A model generated the notes under the pieces. The model had not been told where the DNA came from. It did not search any database and saw only the letters and a program-made list of their open reading frames with translations. From UBA10646 sp046296295 (lineage in GTDB: Bacteria; Bacteroidota; Bacteroidia; Chitinophagales; Chitinophagaceae), in the NCBI GenBank assembly GCA_046296295.1, contig JBKBLG010000018.1, positions 3,803-67,802 on the forward strand: a stretch of DNA of 64,000 bases, written 5' to 3'. Both the position numbers and the translations under genes were made by a program. The first letter of the stretch is position 1. Each line of letters opens with the position of its first letter. Below, one piece after another: positions 44,775 through 52,682 of the stretch.

Positions 44775-45560
44775 TTACTTGTTGGCTTTGGCCAACAACA
44801 TGTGATGGGTAAGATCGGCAAAATCGGCAACCGTTAACTGTTCGGCTCGCTTTTCAAAAATGGGTTGTGCCAATACTTCTGCTGCAAAAAGACTGCGTGT
44901 AGCATTGCGTAAAGTTTTACGACGTTGGTTAAAAGCCATTTTTACTAGGGTGTTGAATGCTTTGTCGCTATAAAAATTAGGCAACGTTGCTTTTCGATGT
45001 AGTACAATAACCCCACTCATTACCTTAGGAGGCGGATTAAACGCTTCTGGTGGTACATCGAACAAATAGGTAATGTTAAAGTAAGCTTGCATTAACACGC
45101 TAATTACACCATATACTTTGCTGCCGGCCGAAGCTGCCACACGTTGTGCTACCTCTTTTTGAAACATACCTACAATAGTGGGTACTTGGTTTCGCCAATC
45201 GAGCATACGAAACAAAATCTGACTAGAAATATTGTAAGGGAAATTGCCCACTACCGCAAAGGCCCCTTCAAAAGGTGGAGCAGTATTTAAAATACTTTCA
45301 TGAATTAGCTTATTGCTTAACATAGGATAAGTGTGTTGTAAGTATGCCACTTTCTCAGCATCTAACTCAATCGCCTTAAAATTAATGCCTTCTAACCGAT
45401 GGAGGTATTTTGTAATTGCACCTGCACCCGGCCCTACCTCTACCAACTGCTGTAACTGATGTTCTTGCATAGCAGCTTGTGTAGCTCTTACAATTCGCTG
45501 GCACAGTTGCTCATCTTTCAAAAAATGCTGCCCTAGTTGCTTTTTGAGTGTGTATTGCAT
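44775..45560 (-). CDS. rsmA: 16S rRNA adenine dimethyltransferase
   Basis: The 261-residue KsgA/RsmA methyltransferase that dimethylates two adjacent adenines near the 3' end of 16S rRNA. Marks: KKQLGQHFLKD at the N-terminus, SAM site VGPGAGAITKYL (~residue 39-50), and catalytic NFPYNISSQI (~103-112; the family often has NLPY). The chosen start is the ATG at 45558-45560; a TTG three codons upstream opens the frame but is weaker. A dispersed element lies 20 nt beyond the start. Confidence 0.94.
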   Translation of the reverse strand: MQYTLKKQLGQHFLKDEQLCQRIVRATQAAMQEHQLQQLVEVGPGAGAITKYLHRLEGINFKAIELDAEKVAYLQHTYPMLSNKLIHESILNTAPPFEGAFAVVGNFPYNISSQILFRMLDWRNQVPTIVGMFQKEVAQRVAASAGSKVYGVISVLMQAYFNITYLFDVPPEAFNPPPKVMSGVIVLHRKATLPNFYSDKAFNTLVKMAFNQRRKTLRNATRSLFAAEVLAQPIFEKRAEQLTVADFADLTHHMLLAKANK

Positions 45561-45580
45561 GTGCGACAAAAATACAGTAC

Positions 45581-45595
45581 ACCTTACGGTAAATA
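45581..45595 (+). repeat. single dispersed element
   Basis: Canonical ACCTTACGGTAAATA on the plus strand, between the divergent rsmA and TonB receptor genes. Confidence 0.8.
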
Positions 45596-45647
45596 TGGGT
45601 GCTATTTTTTATTATCTAAGCAGAATATGTTTAGAATTTGATAATTT

Positions 45648-45671
45648 TATTTTTAGACTAGTCTAAAAATA
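45648..45671. promoter_or_regulatory. 24-bp perfect palindrome, candidate metal-repressor operator
   Basis: Two 12-bp halves mirror around the centre, core TTTTTAGACTAGTCTAAAAA. It abuts the -7 box at 45672 and lies ~37 nt before the receptor ATG. Symmetry, A/T arms and the TTTAG..CTAAA ends resemble DtxR/MntR-family operators, whose bound repressor would block RNA polymerase. The regulator is not in the window. Confidence 0.7.
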
Positions 45672-45679
45672 TATTTTTG
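45672..45679 (+). promoter_or_regulatory. promoter -7 box for the TonB receptor gene
   Basis: TATTTTTG fits TAnnTTTG and starts immediately after the 24-bp palindrome. Confidence 0.55.
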
Positions 45680-45708
45680 CAAGCAGGTATTTAAAGTTGG
45701 ACCTCGTT

Positions 45709-47796
45709 ATGAAGCACCATGTTTGGATAATTACAGGGTTATTAGTAGGATTTGTTGGCAGCACAAAAGCGCAGCAAAATGTAAAGGATAGTACTTATCG
45801 TTGGGATAGTGCCCACTTAGAGCAGGTGGTAGTAACAGGTACCATGCGTCCTGGAAAGTTAGCAGCAAGTCCGGTGGCGGTAGAAGTATATCAGGCAAGT
45901 CATTTTCAGAAAAACCCATCTACAAGTTTGTTTCAGGCATTAGAAATGGTGAATGGTATTCGGCCACAGCTCACCTGTAATGTTTGTAATACCGGCGAAA
46001 TACGTATGAACGGCTTAGAGGGGCCGTACACCATGGTTACTATCGATGGTATGCCTATTGTTAGTGCGTTAGGTACCGTATATGGTTACAATGGCATCCC
46101 TAATAGCATAATAGAACGTGTAGAAATTGTAAAGGGGCCATTCAGTACCTTATATGGTAGCGAGGCCGTAGCCGGCGTAATTAATATTATTACCAAGAGT
46201 CCACTCAAAGCACCACAATTTAGTGCTGATATTAGTAGTACGAGTTATGGTGAACATAACATCGACATAAGTGCTGCCTACCGTTGGGGCAAGCGTACTC
46301 ATGTATTAACAGGTTTTAACCATTTTAACTTCAATCGTATTTGGGATATTAATAACGATGGCTTTACCGATGTTACATTACAAAGTAGAACCTCAGTTTT
46401 TCAGAAAATAACGTGGGAACGAAAACTACAACGAGCCGCTAGCTTGGTAGCTCGTTATGTATATGAAGATCGTTGGGGCGGACAAAACCATTGGCAGCCA
46501 AAATATCGCGGTGGCGATGTGGTATATGGTGAAAGTATTTATACCAATCGACTGGAATTACTTGGGTTGTATCAACTGCCTATCAATAAAGAGAAAATAA
46601 ATCTTCAATGGAGTTACAACTATCATGCTCAAAACTCGGTGTATGGTAATACACCTTATATCGCCTCGCAACACATCGCTTTTGCACAGTTGGTTTGGGA
46701 TAAACAATGGCATCGCCATCAGCAGTTATTGGCAGGTGCAACTTTGCGTTATACTTGGTACGATGATAACACAGGCATAACTACCAATGGTAGTATTACG
46801 CAACCAAAAAACCAACCACAACGCACTTGGTTGCCAGGTGTTTTTGTACAAAATGAAAGTACCATCGGTAAGCGACAGCAGTTGGTAACTGGTATTCGTT
46901 TAGATCACCATCCTGCACATGGGTTGATAACAGCACCTCGTATCAATTATAAACTACAATTAAACGATAAGCATACGCTTCGTTTAGGGGTAGGTAATGG
47001 CTTTAGGGTAGTCAATGTGTTTAGTGAAGATCATGCGGCGTATACTGGTGCAAGGCGGGTGGTAATAGCTGAAGCACTGGCTCCTGAAAAAAGTTTTAAT
47101 GTCAACCTCAACTACAGCACACATGTGCATATGGCTGGCGTACATACAAGCATAGAGGCTGGTATTTTTTACAATCACTTCACCAATAAAATTATTGCCG
47201 ATTACTTTACTAACGATAATGAGGTGATTTATAACAATCTTAATGGTACGGCTGTGAGTCGCGGCTTTAGCGTGAATACTACCACCAGCTTTGCAGTGCC
47301 CTTACGTATCAATGCAGGCATTACATGGGTAGAGGCTTTTCAAACAGAGAAAAATACCCTTACGGGCAAATATGAACGCATGCCCATTGTACAAACACCG
47401 CCATTAACGGCAACGTTTACTGCCTCTTACGATATTGTACAGTGGCGTACAACGTTAGATATTACTGGCAACTATACCGATAGAATGTATCTGCCTGTCA
47501 TTGATAATGATCCACGCCCTGAGCGTAGCCCTGCGTATAGCTTGTGGAACCTACAGGCTACAAAAAAGTGGCAGCGCTTTCAAGTGTATGCAGGTATAAA
47601 AAATATCTTTAACTTCTTACCACAACTGCCCATTATTCGGCCGGCCGACCCGTTCGATAGAGATACGAACAATACATTTGGTAACCCGCAGTTAAACCCG
47701 GTTGGCGGTACATTTGATCCTAACTATAACTATGCTCCGCTGCAAGCGAGGCGTTGGTTTTTGGGTATTAGATGGCAGTTGCCAGCTTCAAAATAA
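45709..47796 (+). CDS. TonB-dependent outer membrane receptor
   Basis: A 695-residue receptor. The signal peptide (HVWIITGLLVGFVGSTKAQ) starts at the ATG 45709; a TTG at 45697 is less likely. The TonB box region is LEQVVVTGTM (~residue 40), the plug contains MNGLEGPYTMVTIDGMPIV and RVEIVKGPFSTLYGSEAVAGVINI, and the rest is a 22-strand beta barrel ending in RRWFLGIRWQLP. No carboxypeptidase-like N-terminal extension. A CNVC pair in the plug region (residues ~89-92) occurs where the channel would open. Behind a metal-repressor-like operator, a metal, heme or cobalamin complex is the likely ligand. Confidence 0.92.
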   Translation: MKHHVWIITGLLVGFVGSTKAQQNVKDSTYRWDSAHLEQVVVTGTMRPGKLAASPVAVEVYQASHFQKNPSTSLFQALEMVNGIRPQLTCNVCNTGEIRMNGLEGPYTMVTIDGMPIVSALGTVYGYNGIPNSIIERVEIVKGPFSTLYGSEAVAGVINIITKSPLKAPQFSADISSTSYGEHNIDISAAYRWGKRTHVLTGFNHFNFNRIWDINNDGFTDVTLQSRTSVFQKITWERKLQRAASLVARYVYEDRWGGQNHWQPKYRGGDVVYGESIYTNRLELLGLYQLPINKEKINLQWSYNYHAQNSVYGNTPYIASQHIAFAQLVWDKQWHRHQQLLAGATLRYTWYDDNTGITTNGSITQPKNQPQRTWLPGVFVQNESTIGKRQQLVTGIRLDHHPAHGLITAPRINYKLQLNDKHTLRLGVGNGFRVVNVFSEDHAAYTGARRVVIAEALAPEKSFNVNLNYSTHVHMAGVHTSIEAGIFYNHFTNKIIADYFTNDNEVIYNNLNGTAVSRGFSVNTTTSFAVPLRINAGITWVEAFQTEKNTLTGKYERMPIVQTPPLTATFTASYDIVQWRTTLDITGNYTDRMYLPVIDNDPRPERSPAYSLWNLQATKKWQRFQVYAGIKNIFNFLPQLPIIRPADPFDRDTNNTFGNPQLNPVGGTFDPNYNYAPLQARRWFLGIRWQLPASK

Positions 47797-47816
47797 GTGC
47801 TTAGTAAAGGCCTTTT

Positions 47817-47832
47817 CATTTACCGTAAGGTG
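47817..47832 (-). repeat. single dispersed element
   Basis: CATTTACCGTAAGGTG on the plus strand, 20 nt past the receptor stop codon; no separate terminator is seen there. Confidence 0.85.
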
Positions 47833-47883
47833 ACTATACGATATAATTTTTAGATGGCTTTCGGTTACTAAGGTCTGAAACCC

Positions 47884-47891
47884 TATTTTTG
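47884..47891 (+). promoter_or_regulatory. promoter -7 box for queA
   Basis: TATTTTTG fits TAnnTTTG, about 100 nt before the queA ATG, implying an unusually long leader of ~95 nt. Confidence 0.5.
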
Positions 47892-47903
47892 CACACTTTT
47901 ATC

Positions 47904-47944
47904 ATCATGCCGTAACATGATTGTACGCTGCCCCGTAAGGCGGC
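47904..47944 (+). promoter_or_regulatory. twin hairpins in the queA leader
   Basis: Two 6-bp hairpins follow one another: ATCATG-ccgtaa-CATGAT (47904-47921) and GCTGCC-ccgtaa-GGCGGC (47927-47944, one G-U pair). Both have the same CCGTAA loop. No preQ1 riboswitch consensus was found. Confidence 0.35.
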
Positions 47945-47990
47945 TGCGAATAATACATGCTGGCTATTCAAACAAAACTTTGATAGACAC

Positions 47991-49040
47991 ATGAAGCTTT
48001 CTCAGTTCAAGTTCGATCTGCCTCTGAATTTAATTGCTCAAAACCCAACGAAGCGACGCGAAGACAGCCGTTTAATGGTGGTTCATCGCAAAACGGGCAA
48101 AATTGAAGACAAGACCTTCAAAGACATTCTCGATTATTTTGACGACAAAGACACGTTTGTAGTGAACAACACCAAAGTGTTCCCCGCACGTATGTATGGT
48201 CGTAAAGAAAAAACAGGTGCCAAAATTGAAGTGTTTTTGCTTCGTGAGTTAAATAAGCCTAATCGCTTATGGGATGTAATTGTTGATCCCGCAAGAAAAA
48301 TTCGTGTTGGTAACAAATTGTATTTCGGTGATAACGATGAGCTTGTAGCAGAAGTAATTGATAACACTACCAGTCGTGGACGTACCATTAAATTTTTATG
48401 GGACGATGACGATGAGAGTTTCAAAAAAATGCTTGAATTTTTAGGTGAAACACCATTACCTAAATACATTAAGCGTAAGCCCGATGAAGAAGATCGTGAG
48501 CGTTATCAAACGGTATATGCTAAGCACGAAGGTGCCGTTGCTGCACCTACTGCCGGTATGCACTTTAGTAAAGAGTTAATTAAGCGTTGTGAAATTAAAG
48601 GTATTCGCTTCGCCGAAGTAACCTTACACACTGGCTTAGGTACTTTTAGACCTATTGAAGTAGAAGATTTAAGCAAGCATAAAATGGATGCTGAGTACTA
48701 CCAGATAACCGAAGAAGCTTGCCGTATTGTGAACCGTGCTAAAGAATTAGGTAAGCGTATTTGTAGTATTGGTACTACCACAATGCGATGCTTAGAAACT
48801 AGTTTCACCGCTAGCCATTTATTGAAGCCAAGCGAAGGTTGGACGAATAACTTTATTCACCCACCGTACGATTTTAGCGTTGCCGATAGCATGGTTACCA
48901 ACTTTCATCTGCCCAAAACAAGTTTGTACATAATGACTTGTGCTTTTGCAGGTTACGACTTAACAGTTGAAGCATACGATAAAGCGATTAAAGACAAATA
49001 CCGTTTCTTCACTTATGGTGATGCGATGTTGATTGTATAG
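47991..49040 (+). CDS. queA: tRNA preQ1 34 S-adenosylmethionine ribosyltransferase-isomerase
   Basis: A 349-residue enzyme making epoxyqueuosine on tRNA by moving the ribosyl group of SAM onto 7-aminomethyl-7-deazaguanine. Family marks: MKLSQFKFDLP at the N-terminus, AQNPTKRREDSRLMV, FVVNNTKVFPARMYG, AAPTAGMHFS (~residue 184), THLHTG-like VTLHTGLGTFRPI (~210) and TNFHLPKTSLYIM near the C-terminus. Monocistronic, with its own promoter, a long leader with two hairpins and a strong terminator. No other queuosine gene is adjacent. Confidence 0.95.
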   Translation: MKLSQFKFDLPLNLIAQNPTKRREDSRLMVVHRKTGKIEDKTFKDILDYFDDKDTFVVNNTKVFPARMYGRKEKTGAKIEVFLLRELNKPNRLWDVIVDPARKIRVGNKLYFGDNDELVAEVIDNTTSRGRTIKFLWDDDDESFKKMLEFLGETPLPKYIKRKPDEEDRERYQTVYAKHEGAVAAPTAGMHFSKELIKRCEIKGIRFAEVTLHTGLGTFRPIEVEDLSKHKMDAEYYQITEEACRIVNRAKELGKRICSIGTTTMRCLETSFTASHLLKPSEGWTNNFIHPPYDFSVADSMVTNFHLPKTSLYIMTCAFAGYDLTVEAYDKAIKDKYRFFTYGDAMLIV

Positions 49041-49071
49041 TATTTGTAACCTTATTGGAATAATAACGCAC

Positions 49072-49104
49072 AAACGGCTGTCTCTAATTAGAGACAGCCG
49101 TTTT
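49072..49104 (+). terminator. intrinsic terminator after queA
   Basis: AAACGGCTGTCTCT / AGAGACAGCCGTTT is a perfect 14-bp stem with loop AATT ending in T residues. Confidence 0.9.
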
Positions 49105-49165
49105 ACATGTGATAAGGATAATTCTTTGATACCATGTTTGCAATCCCGTCAATGTTTCATAGAAC

Positions 49166-49408
49166 TCATTTTTTGGGCAGGGTTTCAAACTCAAATAAGT
49201 CTTTTAGTTCTACTTGTAAGGCTGTTGCAATGGTTGCGGCTTGTGAAATGCTGGTATTAATAATGCCTCGTTCAATACGTGAAATTTGACTGTACTCTAG
49301 TCCACAGTTAAGAGCTAAGGCTTCCTGAGATAGCTTTTTAGCTTTTCTCAAGGCTTTTATTCGTTTCCCAAATAAAATAATTACCTCGTTATTCCTGCTG
49401 TATTTCAC
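49166..49408 (-). CDS. XRE-type helix-turn-helix regulator
   Basis: An 80-residue protein that is nearly all one XRE/Cro DNA-binding domain: FGKRIKALRKAKKLSQEALALNCGLEYSQISRIERG, then a short acidic tail (LKDLFEFETLPKK). It lies in divergent orientation to the beta-barrel protein gene with 88 nt shared upstream DNA, so it may control that gene or itself. The target is unknown. Confidence 0.88.
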   Translation of the reverse strand: MKYSRNNEVIILFGKRIKALRKAKKLSQEALALNCGLEYSQISRIERGIINTSISQAATIATALQVELKDLFEFETLPKK

Positions 49409-49496
49409 TTGTTGAAACTCACAGAATAATGTCGGCTAAATAAGAGCAAATTTGCTTTATTTAATTATTTGTAATACCTTCGAAGAAATTATACTT

Positions 49497-50021
49497 ATGA
49501 AACATGTAAAAACCCTTTTAATTGCTGTTGCAACGTTGATAGCATCAAATGCTATGGCTCAGCCTGAAGCTGGCGATATTAACATCAATGCTGGTGTTGG
49601 AGCGGGCTTGTCTTTTGCTACTAGTGGTAAAATTTCATTACCTCCTGTTGGCTTGAGTGTTGATTACAATCTCAATGAACGCATTAGTATTGGTGGGTTG
49701 GTTAACTATTCAAGTTCTAACTGGGATTATGGTTTTGGTAAGTACAAATTAACCTATACCGTTATTGGTGCAAGGGTTAACTATCACTTTGCAAGTTCAG
49801 AGACTTTGGATCCTTATGCAGGTGTTTTACTAGCGTACAACTTGTTTAACTCTAAGTGGGAAGGAACTGGTACAGACCCTTCATATAACTTTGGTATAAG
49901 TGCATTTATACCAGGAGTTTATGTTGGTGCTCGCTATAAGTTCAGTGAAACCATTGGCATATTTGGTGAGGCCGGATATGCAACACCTTACTTACGTGCT
50001 GGTTTAAACCTTAAGTTTTAA
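49497..50021 (+). CDS. outer membrane beta-barrel protein
   Basis: A 174-residue protein starting at the ATG 49497; the frame upstream to 49452 is not signal-like. A signal peptide (LLIAVATLIASNAMAQ) precedes eight beta-strand-like segments rich in Gly/Tyr (GLSVDYNLNERISIGGLVNYSS, YTVIGARVNYHFA, GVYVGARYKFSETIGIFGEAGY), ending in LRAGLNLKF with a terminal Phe as in outer membrane barrels. It resembles the OmpA/porin-family small barrels. It is divergent to the XRE regulator. Confidence 0.82.
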   Translation: MKHVKTLLIAVATLIASNAMAQPEAGDININAGVGAGLSFATSGKISLPPVGLSVDYNLNERISIGGLVNYSSSNWDYGFGKYKLTYTVIGARVNYHFASSETLDPYAGVLLAYNLFNSKWEGTGTDPSYNFGISAFIPGVYVGARYKFSETIGIFGEAGYATPYLRAGLNLKF

Positions 50022-50034
50022 GCATGTTCATTAC

Positions 50035-50071
50035 ATGTTGGGTTAGTATCAATAAAATGCTAACCCAACAT
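50035..50071 (+). terminator. hairpin upstream of the first duplicated lipoprotein
   Basis: ATGTTGGGTTAG / CTAACCCAACAT, 12-bp stem with 13-nt loop. The same stem sequence recurs at 50652, so it belongs to the duplicated unit; it may end the beta-barrel transcript. Confidence 0.65.
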
Positions 50072-50086
50072 ACTTAACACAATTTT

Positions 50087-50653
50087 ATGCGATTATCATA
50101 TATTATTTTAGCTATAGCACTATTGCATACTGCTTGTACAAGAAGCAATGATGGTGTAACGCCTAATACACCTAGTACAACTAATCCACCTACTGTCGAT
50201 TCAATAGTGGGTACCTATACGGGGTTGAATTTTTCACCCTTAAGTTGGACAATCTCAAATAATGGGTTACCGACAGGGGGTGGTAGTGATTACAGAGGGT
50301 CTGTTACAGTTTCAAAAATATCAGCAGATAGCATTAAGATTGTATTCAATGCTAATAACGGTACTGTAACTAGTTCATTTAATTTGAGGCTTATTGGTGT
50401 TTCAGCGGGTGGTTATTTAAATTTCAGTAGTTATGTGCAAACTGGTATACCAACTGATGTAACATGGAGTGAAAATTGGGGTGCTGCTCTTTTTGGTCGT
50501 GGGACGAGTCTCACAGATTTGTCAAGGGTAAGGTGGGGTATGTATGCAAATTATAATCTTATAAGATACGCAAGTGGCCGCACTCTCCCTGTATATCAAG
50601 AACTTTGGACGACTTCACCTCGAGGTGAAAGTGGACTGGTTTTTTTTAAGTAA
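50087..50653 (+). CDS. lipoprotein, first of a tandem duplicate
   Basis: A 188-residue lipoprotein: signal RLSYIILAIALLHTAC with the lipid Cys at ~residue 17, then a Thr/Pro-rich tether and a beta-rich domain (DSIVGTYTGLNFSPL...SDYRGSVTVSKISADSIKIVF). The domain looks like a single lipocalin-like or Ig-like fold, not identified. Its neighbour at 50706 shares the first ~25 residues and most of the domain. Function unknown. Confidence 0.75.
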   Translation: MRLSYIILAIALLHTACTRSNDGVTPNTPSTTNPPTVDSIVGTYTGLNFSPLSWTISNNGLPTGGGSDYRGSVTVSKISADSIKIVFNANNGTVTSSFNLRLIGVSAGGYLNFSSYVQTGIPTDVTWSENWGAALFGRGTSLTDLSRVRWGMYANYNLIRYASGRTLPVYQELWTTSPRGESGLVFFK

Positions 50654-50692
50654 ATGTTGGGTTAGCGTTCTATTAATACTAACCCAACATTT
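50652..50692 (+). terminator. hairpin between the duplicated lipoproteins
   Basis: AAATGTTGGGTTAG / CTAACCCAACATTT, 14-bp stem with 13-nt loop. Its core matches the hairpin at 50035. It overlaps the last base(s) of the first gene's stop region. Confidence 0.65.
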
Positions 50693-50705
50693 ATAACATA
50701 ATTCT

Positions 50706-51260
50706 ATGCGATTATCATATATTATTTTAGCCATAGCACTATTGCATACTGCTTGTACAAGAAGTAATGATGGTGTAACGCCTAATATGCCTAATCCACC
50801 TAATATAGATTCAATAGTGGGTACCTACACGGGTTTGAATTTTTCACCTTTAATTTGGAGAATCTCAAATAATGGAAACTCGACAGGTGGTAGCGATTAC
50901 AGAGGGTCTGTTACAGTCTCAAAAATATCGGCAGATAGCATCAAGATTGTATTTAGTGCAAATAACGGTGCTACAAGTAGTTCTATAAATTTAAAATTTC
51001 TTAGTTTTTATGGGGATGGAAATAGTATTATGTATTTTATTAATAATGCAAGGTCCGGTACCCCAACTGATTTAACGCGAAGTGAGAATTTAAGTACGGC
51101 TTTTCTTGGCAGAGGCATTAGTCCTGTGGATTTAAGTCGAGTAAGATGGGGTGTTTCAATCAATCATAATTTTGTAAGATACGTTGACGGTCGTCTTGTA
51201 TATCAAGAAAACTGGAATGCTTGGCCTATAGGAGAAAACTCTTTTCTCTTTTTTAAGTAA
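50706..51260 (+). CDS. lipoprotein, second of a tandem duplicate
   Basis: A 184-residue paralogue of the preceding gene, with an identical signal peptide and lipobox, the same DSIVGTYTGLNFSPL and SDYRGSVTVSKISADSIKIVF blocks, and a diverged C-terminal third. High nucleotide identity around the start codon (ATGCGATTATCATATATT) shows recent duplication. No motif suggests a biochemical role. Confidence 0.75.
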   Translation: MRLSYIILAIALLHTACTRSNDGVTPNMPNPPNIDSIVGTYTGLNFSPLIWRISNNGNSTGGSDYRGSVTVSKISADSIKIVFSANNGATSSSINLKFLSFYGDGNSIMYFINNARSGTPTDLTRSENLSTAFLGRGISPVDLSRVRWGVSINHNFVRYVDGRLVYQENWNAWPIGENSFLFFK

Positions 51261-51353
51261 ATACTATCTGCCAAGAGTTTATTGTGACTTCTTATGTCTG
51301 AAACCAGTAGATAAATAATTGTTTTTTTAATTGAATTTTGGTTGTAAAGTCTG

Positions 51354-51387
51354 TATTGAGATAAAGCTTTTTGACTTTATCTCAATA
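51354..51387. terminator. hairpin after the second duplicated lipoprotein
   Basis: TATTGAGATAAAG / CTTTATCTCAATA, 13-bp stem with an 8-nt T-rich loop, without a clear T run. Confidence 0.5.
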
Positions 51388-51461
51388 TCGACCAGAGAAA
51401 TCGCACAGTTTAAACATCTGTGAAGCTTGTTTTGCAGTAGATATCATCATATTCAATCCAT

Positions 51462-51477
51462 CATTTACCGTAAGGTA
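51462..51477 (-). repeat. single dispersed element
   Basis: CATTTACCGTAAGGTA on the plus strand, touching the stop codon of the glutathionylspermidine synthase-like gene. Confidence 0.85.
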
Positions 51478-52611
51478 TTACCCTTCAATGTAATGCGGCA
51501 CAAAGCGGCTTTCATTATTGGTAATGAGCTGATTGGCTTCTCTGATGCCGATACCCGCAGGTGCTTGTCCGATCACCCAACTACCAATTACCGGATAGTT
51601 GCCATTAAATTCGGGTAGGGTGCACAAAGCCTGATAAACAAAGCCCTCCTTGCCATATATGCCCGTCGTTGCAGCGAGTGTTTGTGTGCCATCTACGATA
51701 TTGATGTTGGCTCCTTCTCTTGATAGCATTGGTTTTTTAACATACTGCGTTAGGTTGTTGGGTGTGAAATATGCCGGCAATAACAAGGGATGTTCTGGAT
51801 ACAGTTCCCACAATATTGGTAAGATGCCTTTATTGCTTAACAGCATTTTCCATGCAGGCTCTATCCAAAATGTTCTTTGTGCGTCGAGTGTAATATTCTT
51901 ACCAAACTCGTCGGCCAAAAGCCACTCCCATGGATACAATTTGAATATTTTTTTAATGGTATTGCCATCTTCATCTACAAAACGACTTTGTGTTGCATCC
52001 CAACCGATATCGTCAATAAAAATGAGTGACGTATTCAAGCCTGCTTGTATTGCACAATCGCGTAGATATTCGGTATTGGTTAAATCTTCTAAAGTTTCTT
52101 TTAAGCAAGCGAAGTAAAGCGTATCGTTATGTAGGTAGTTTTTAAGGTACTTCCAATAATCTATTAACTGCTCGTGTATGCTGTTGAATTGGTCTTTATT
52201 CGCATCAATATCTTTCAGCCAAAACCATTGTACAATGCCTGCTTCAAACAAGCTGGTAGGTGTATCGGCATTGAATTCTAAAAGTTTGATTTCATTGTTT
52301 TTATAGCACAAATCGAAGCGTCCGTAAATAGACGGATGATCTTCTTGCCAACTTTTTTCTATGAGGTGTATTGCTGTTGTTGGTATACTTAATTGTGTAT
52401 AGCGTTCTTCATCAATAATGTGTTGTACTGCGCTAAGGCACATATCCCAAAGTGTTGATGTAGCTTTTTCAAATGCTACTATTTCGTTCATAGAAAAGCT
52501 GTAGGCTGTTGATTCATCCCAATAGGTAATGGGATGTGTGTGAAAGCCAAAGCCTAATTTTTCTACGGCATGTTGCCATTGATGTCGCGGTGTAATAATA
52601 TGTCGTTGCAT
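51478..52611 (-). CDS. glutathionylspermidine synthase-like ATP-grasp protein
   Basis: A 377-residue protein of the GspS C-terminal/YgiC family. Marks are the N-terminal TPRHQWQHAVEKLGFGFHT and YWDESTAYSFSMNEI, the pre-ATP-grasp IYGRFDLCYKNNEIKLLEFNADTPTSLFEA (~residue 95-125), SREGANINIV (~300), and VIGSWVIGQAPAGIGIRE at the end. E. coli YgiC and YjfC of this family do not make glutathionylspermidine, so the ligation product is unknown. It is the last of three minus-strand genes; the two upstream ones encode lipoproteins, as with YgiB beside YgiC. Confidence 0.88.
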   Translation of the reverse strand: MQRHIITPRHQWQHAVEKLGFGFHTHPITYWDESTAYSFSMNEIVAFEKATSTLWDMCLSAVQHIIDEERYTQLSIPTTAIHLIEKSWQEDHPSIYGRFDLCYKNNEIKLLEFNADTPTSLFEAGIVQWFWLKDIDANKDQFNSIHEQLIDYWKYLKNYLHNDTLYFACLKETLEDLTNTEYLRDCAIQAGLNTSLIFIDDIGWDATQSRFVDEDGNTIKKIFKLYPWEWLLADEFGKNITLDAQRTFWIEPAWKMLLSNKGILPILWELYPEHPLLLPAYFTPNNLTQYVKKPMLSREGANINIVDGTQTLAATTGIYGKEGFVYQALCTLPEFNGNYPVIGSWVIGQAPAGIGIREANQLITNNESRFVPHYIEG

Positions 52612-52644
52612 GCAATAATATTAAAATAATAATGATAGTGTTAG

Positions 52645-52681
52645 CATTTGCCGTAAGGCAGTTATTACCTTACGGTAAATG
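52645..52681. repeat. inverted pair of dispersed elements
   Basis: CATTTGCCGTAAGGC (52645-52659, GCC/GGC stem) and ACCTTACGGTAAATG (52667-52681) face each other 7 nt apart and could form a hairpin with a single G-T type mismatch. It lies inside the three-gene operon, upstream of the ATP-grasp gene. Confidence 0.85.
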
Positions 52682-52682
52682 C

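Noticed and set aside
47356..47372. CCC-GTAA-GGG variant in the TonB receptor gene
   Set aside because: Has an extra base relative to the consensus; kept out of the count, though it may be a degraded copy.
47884..47990. preQ1 riboswitch before queA
   Set aside because: The short C-rich hairpin and A-rich tail of that riboswitch were not found.
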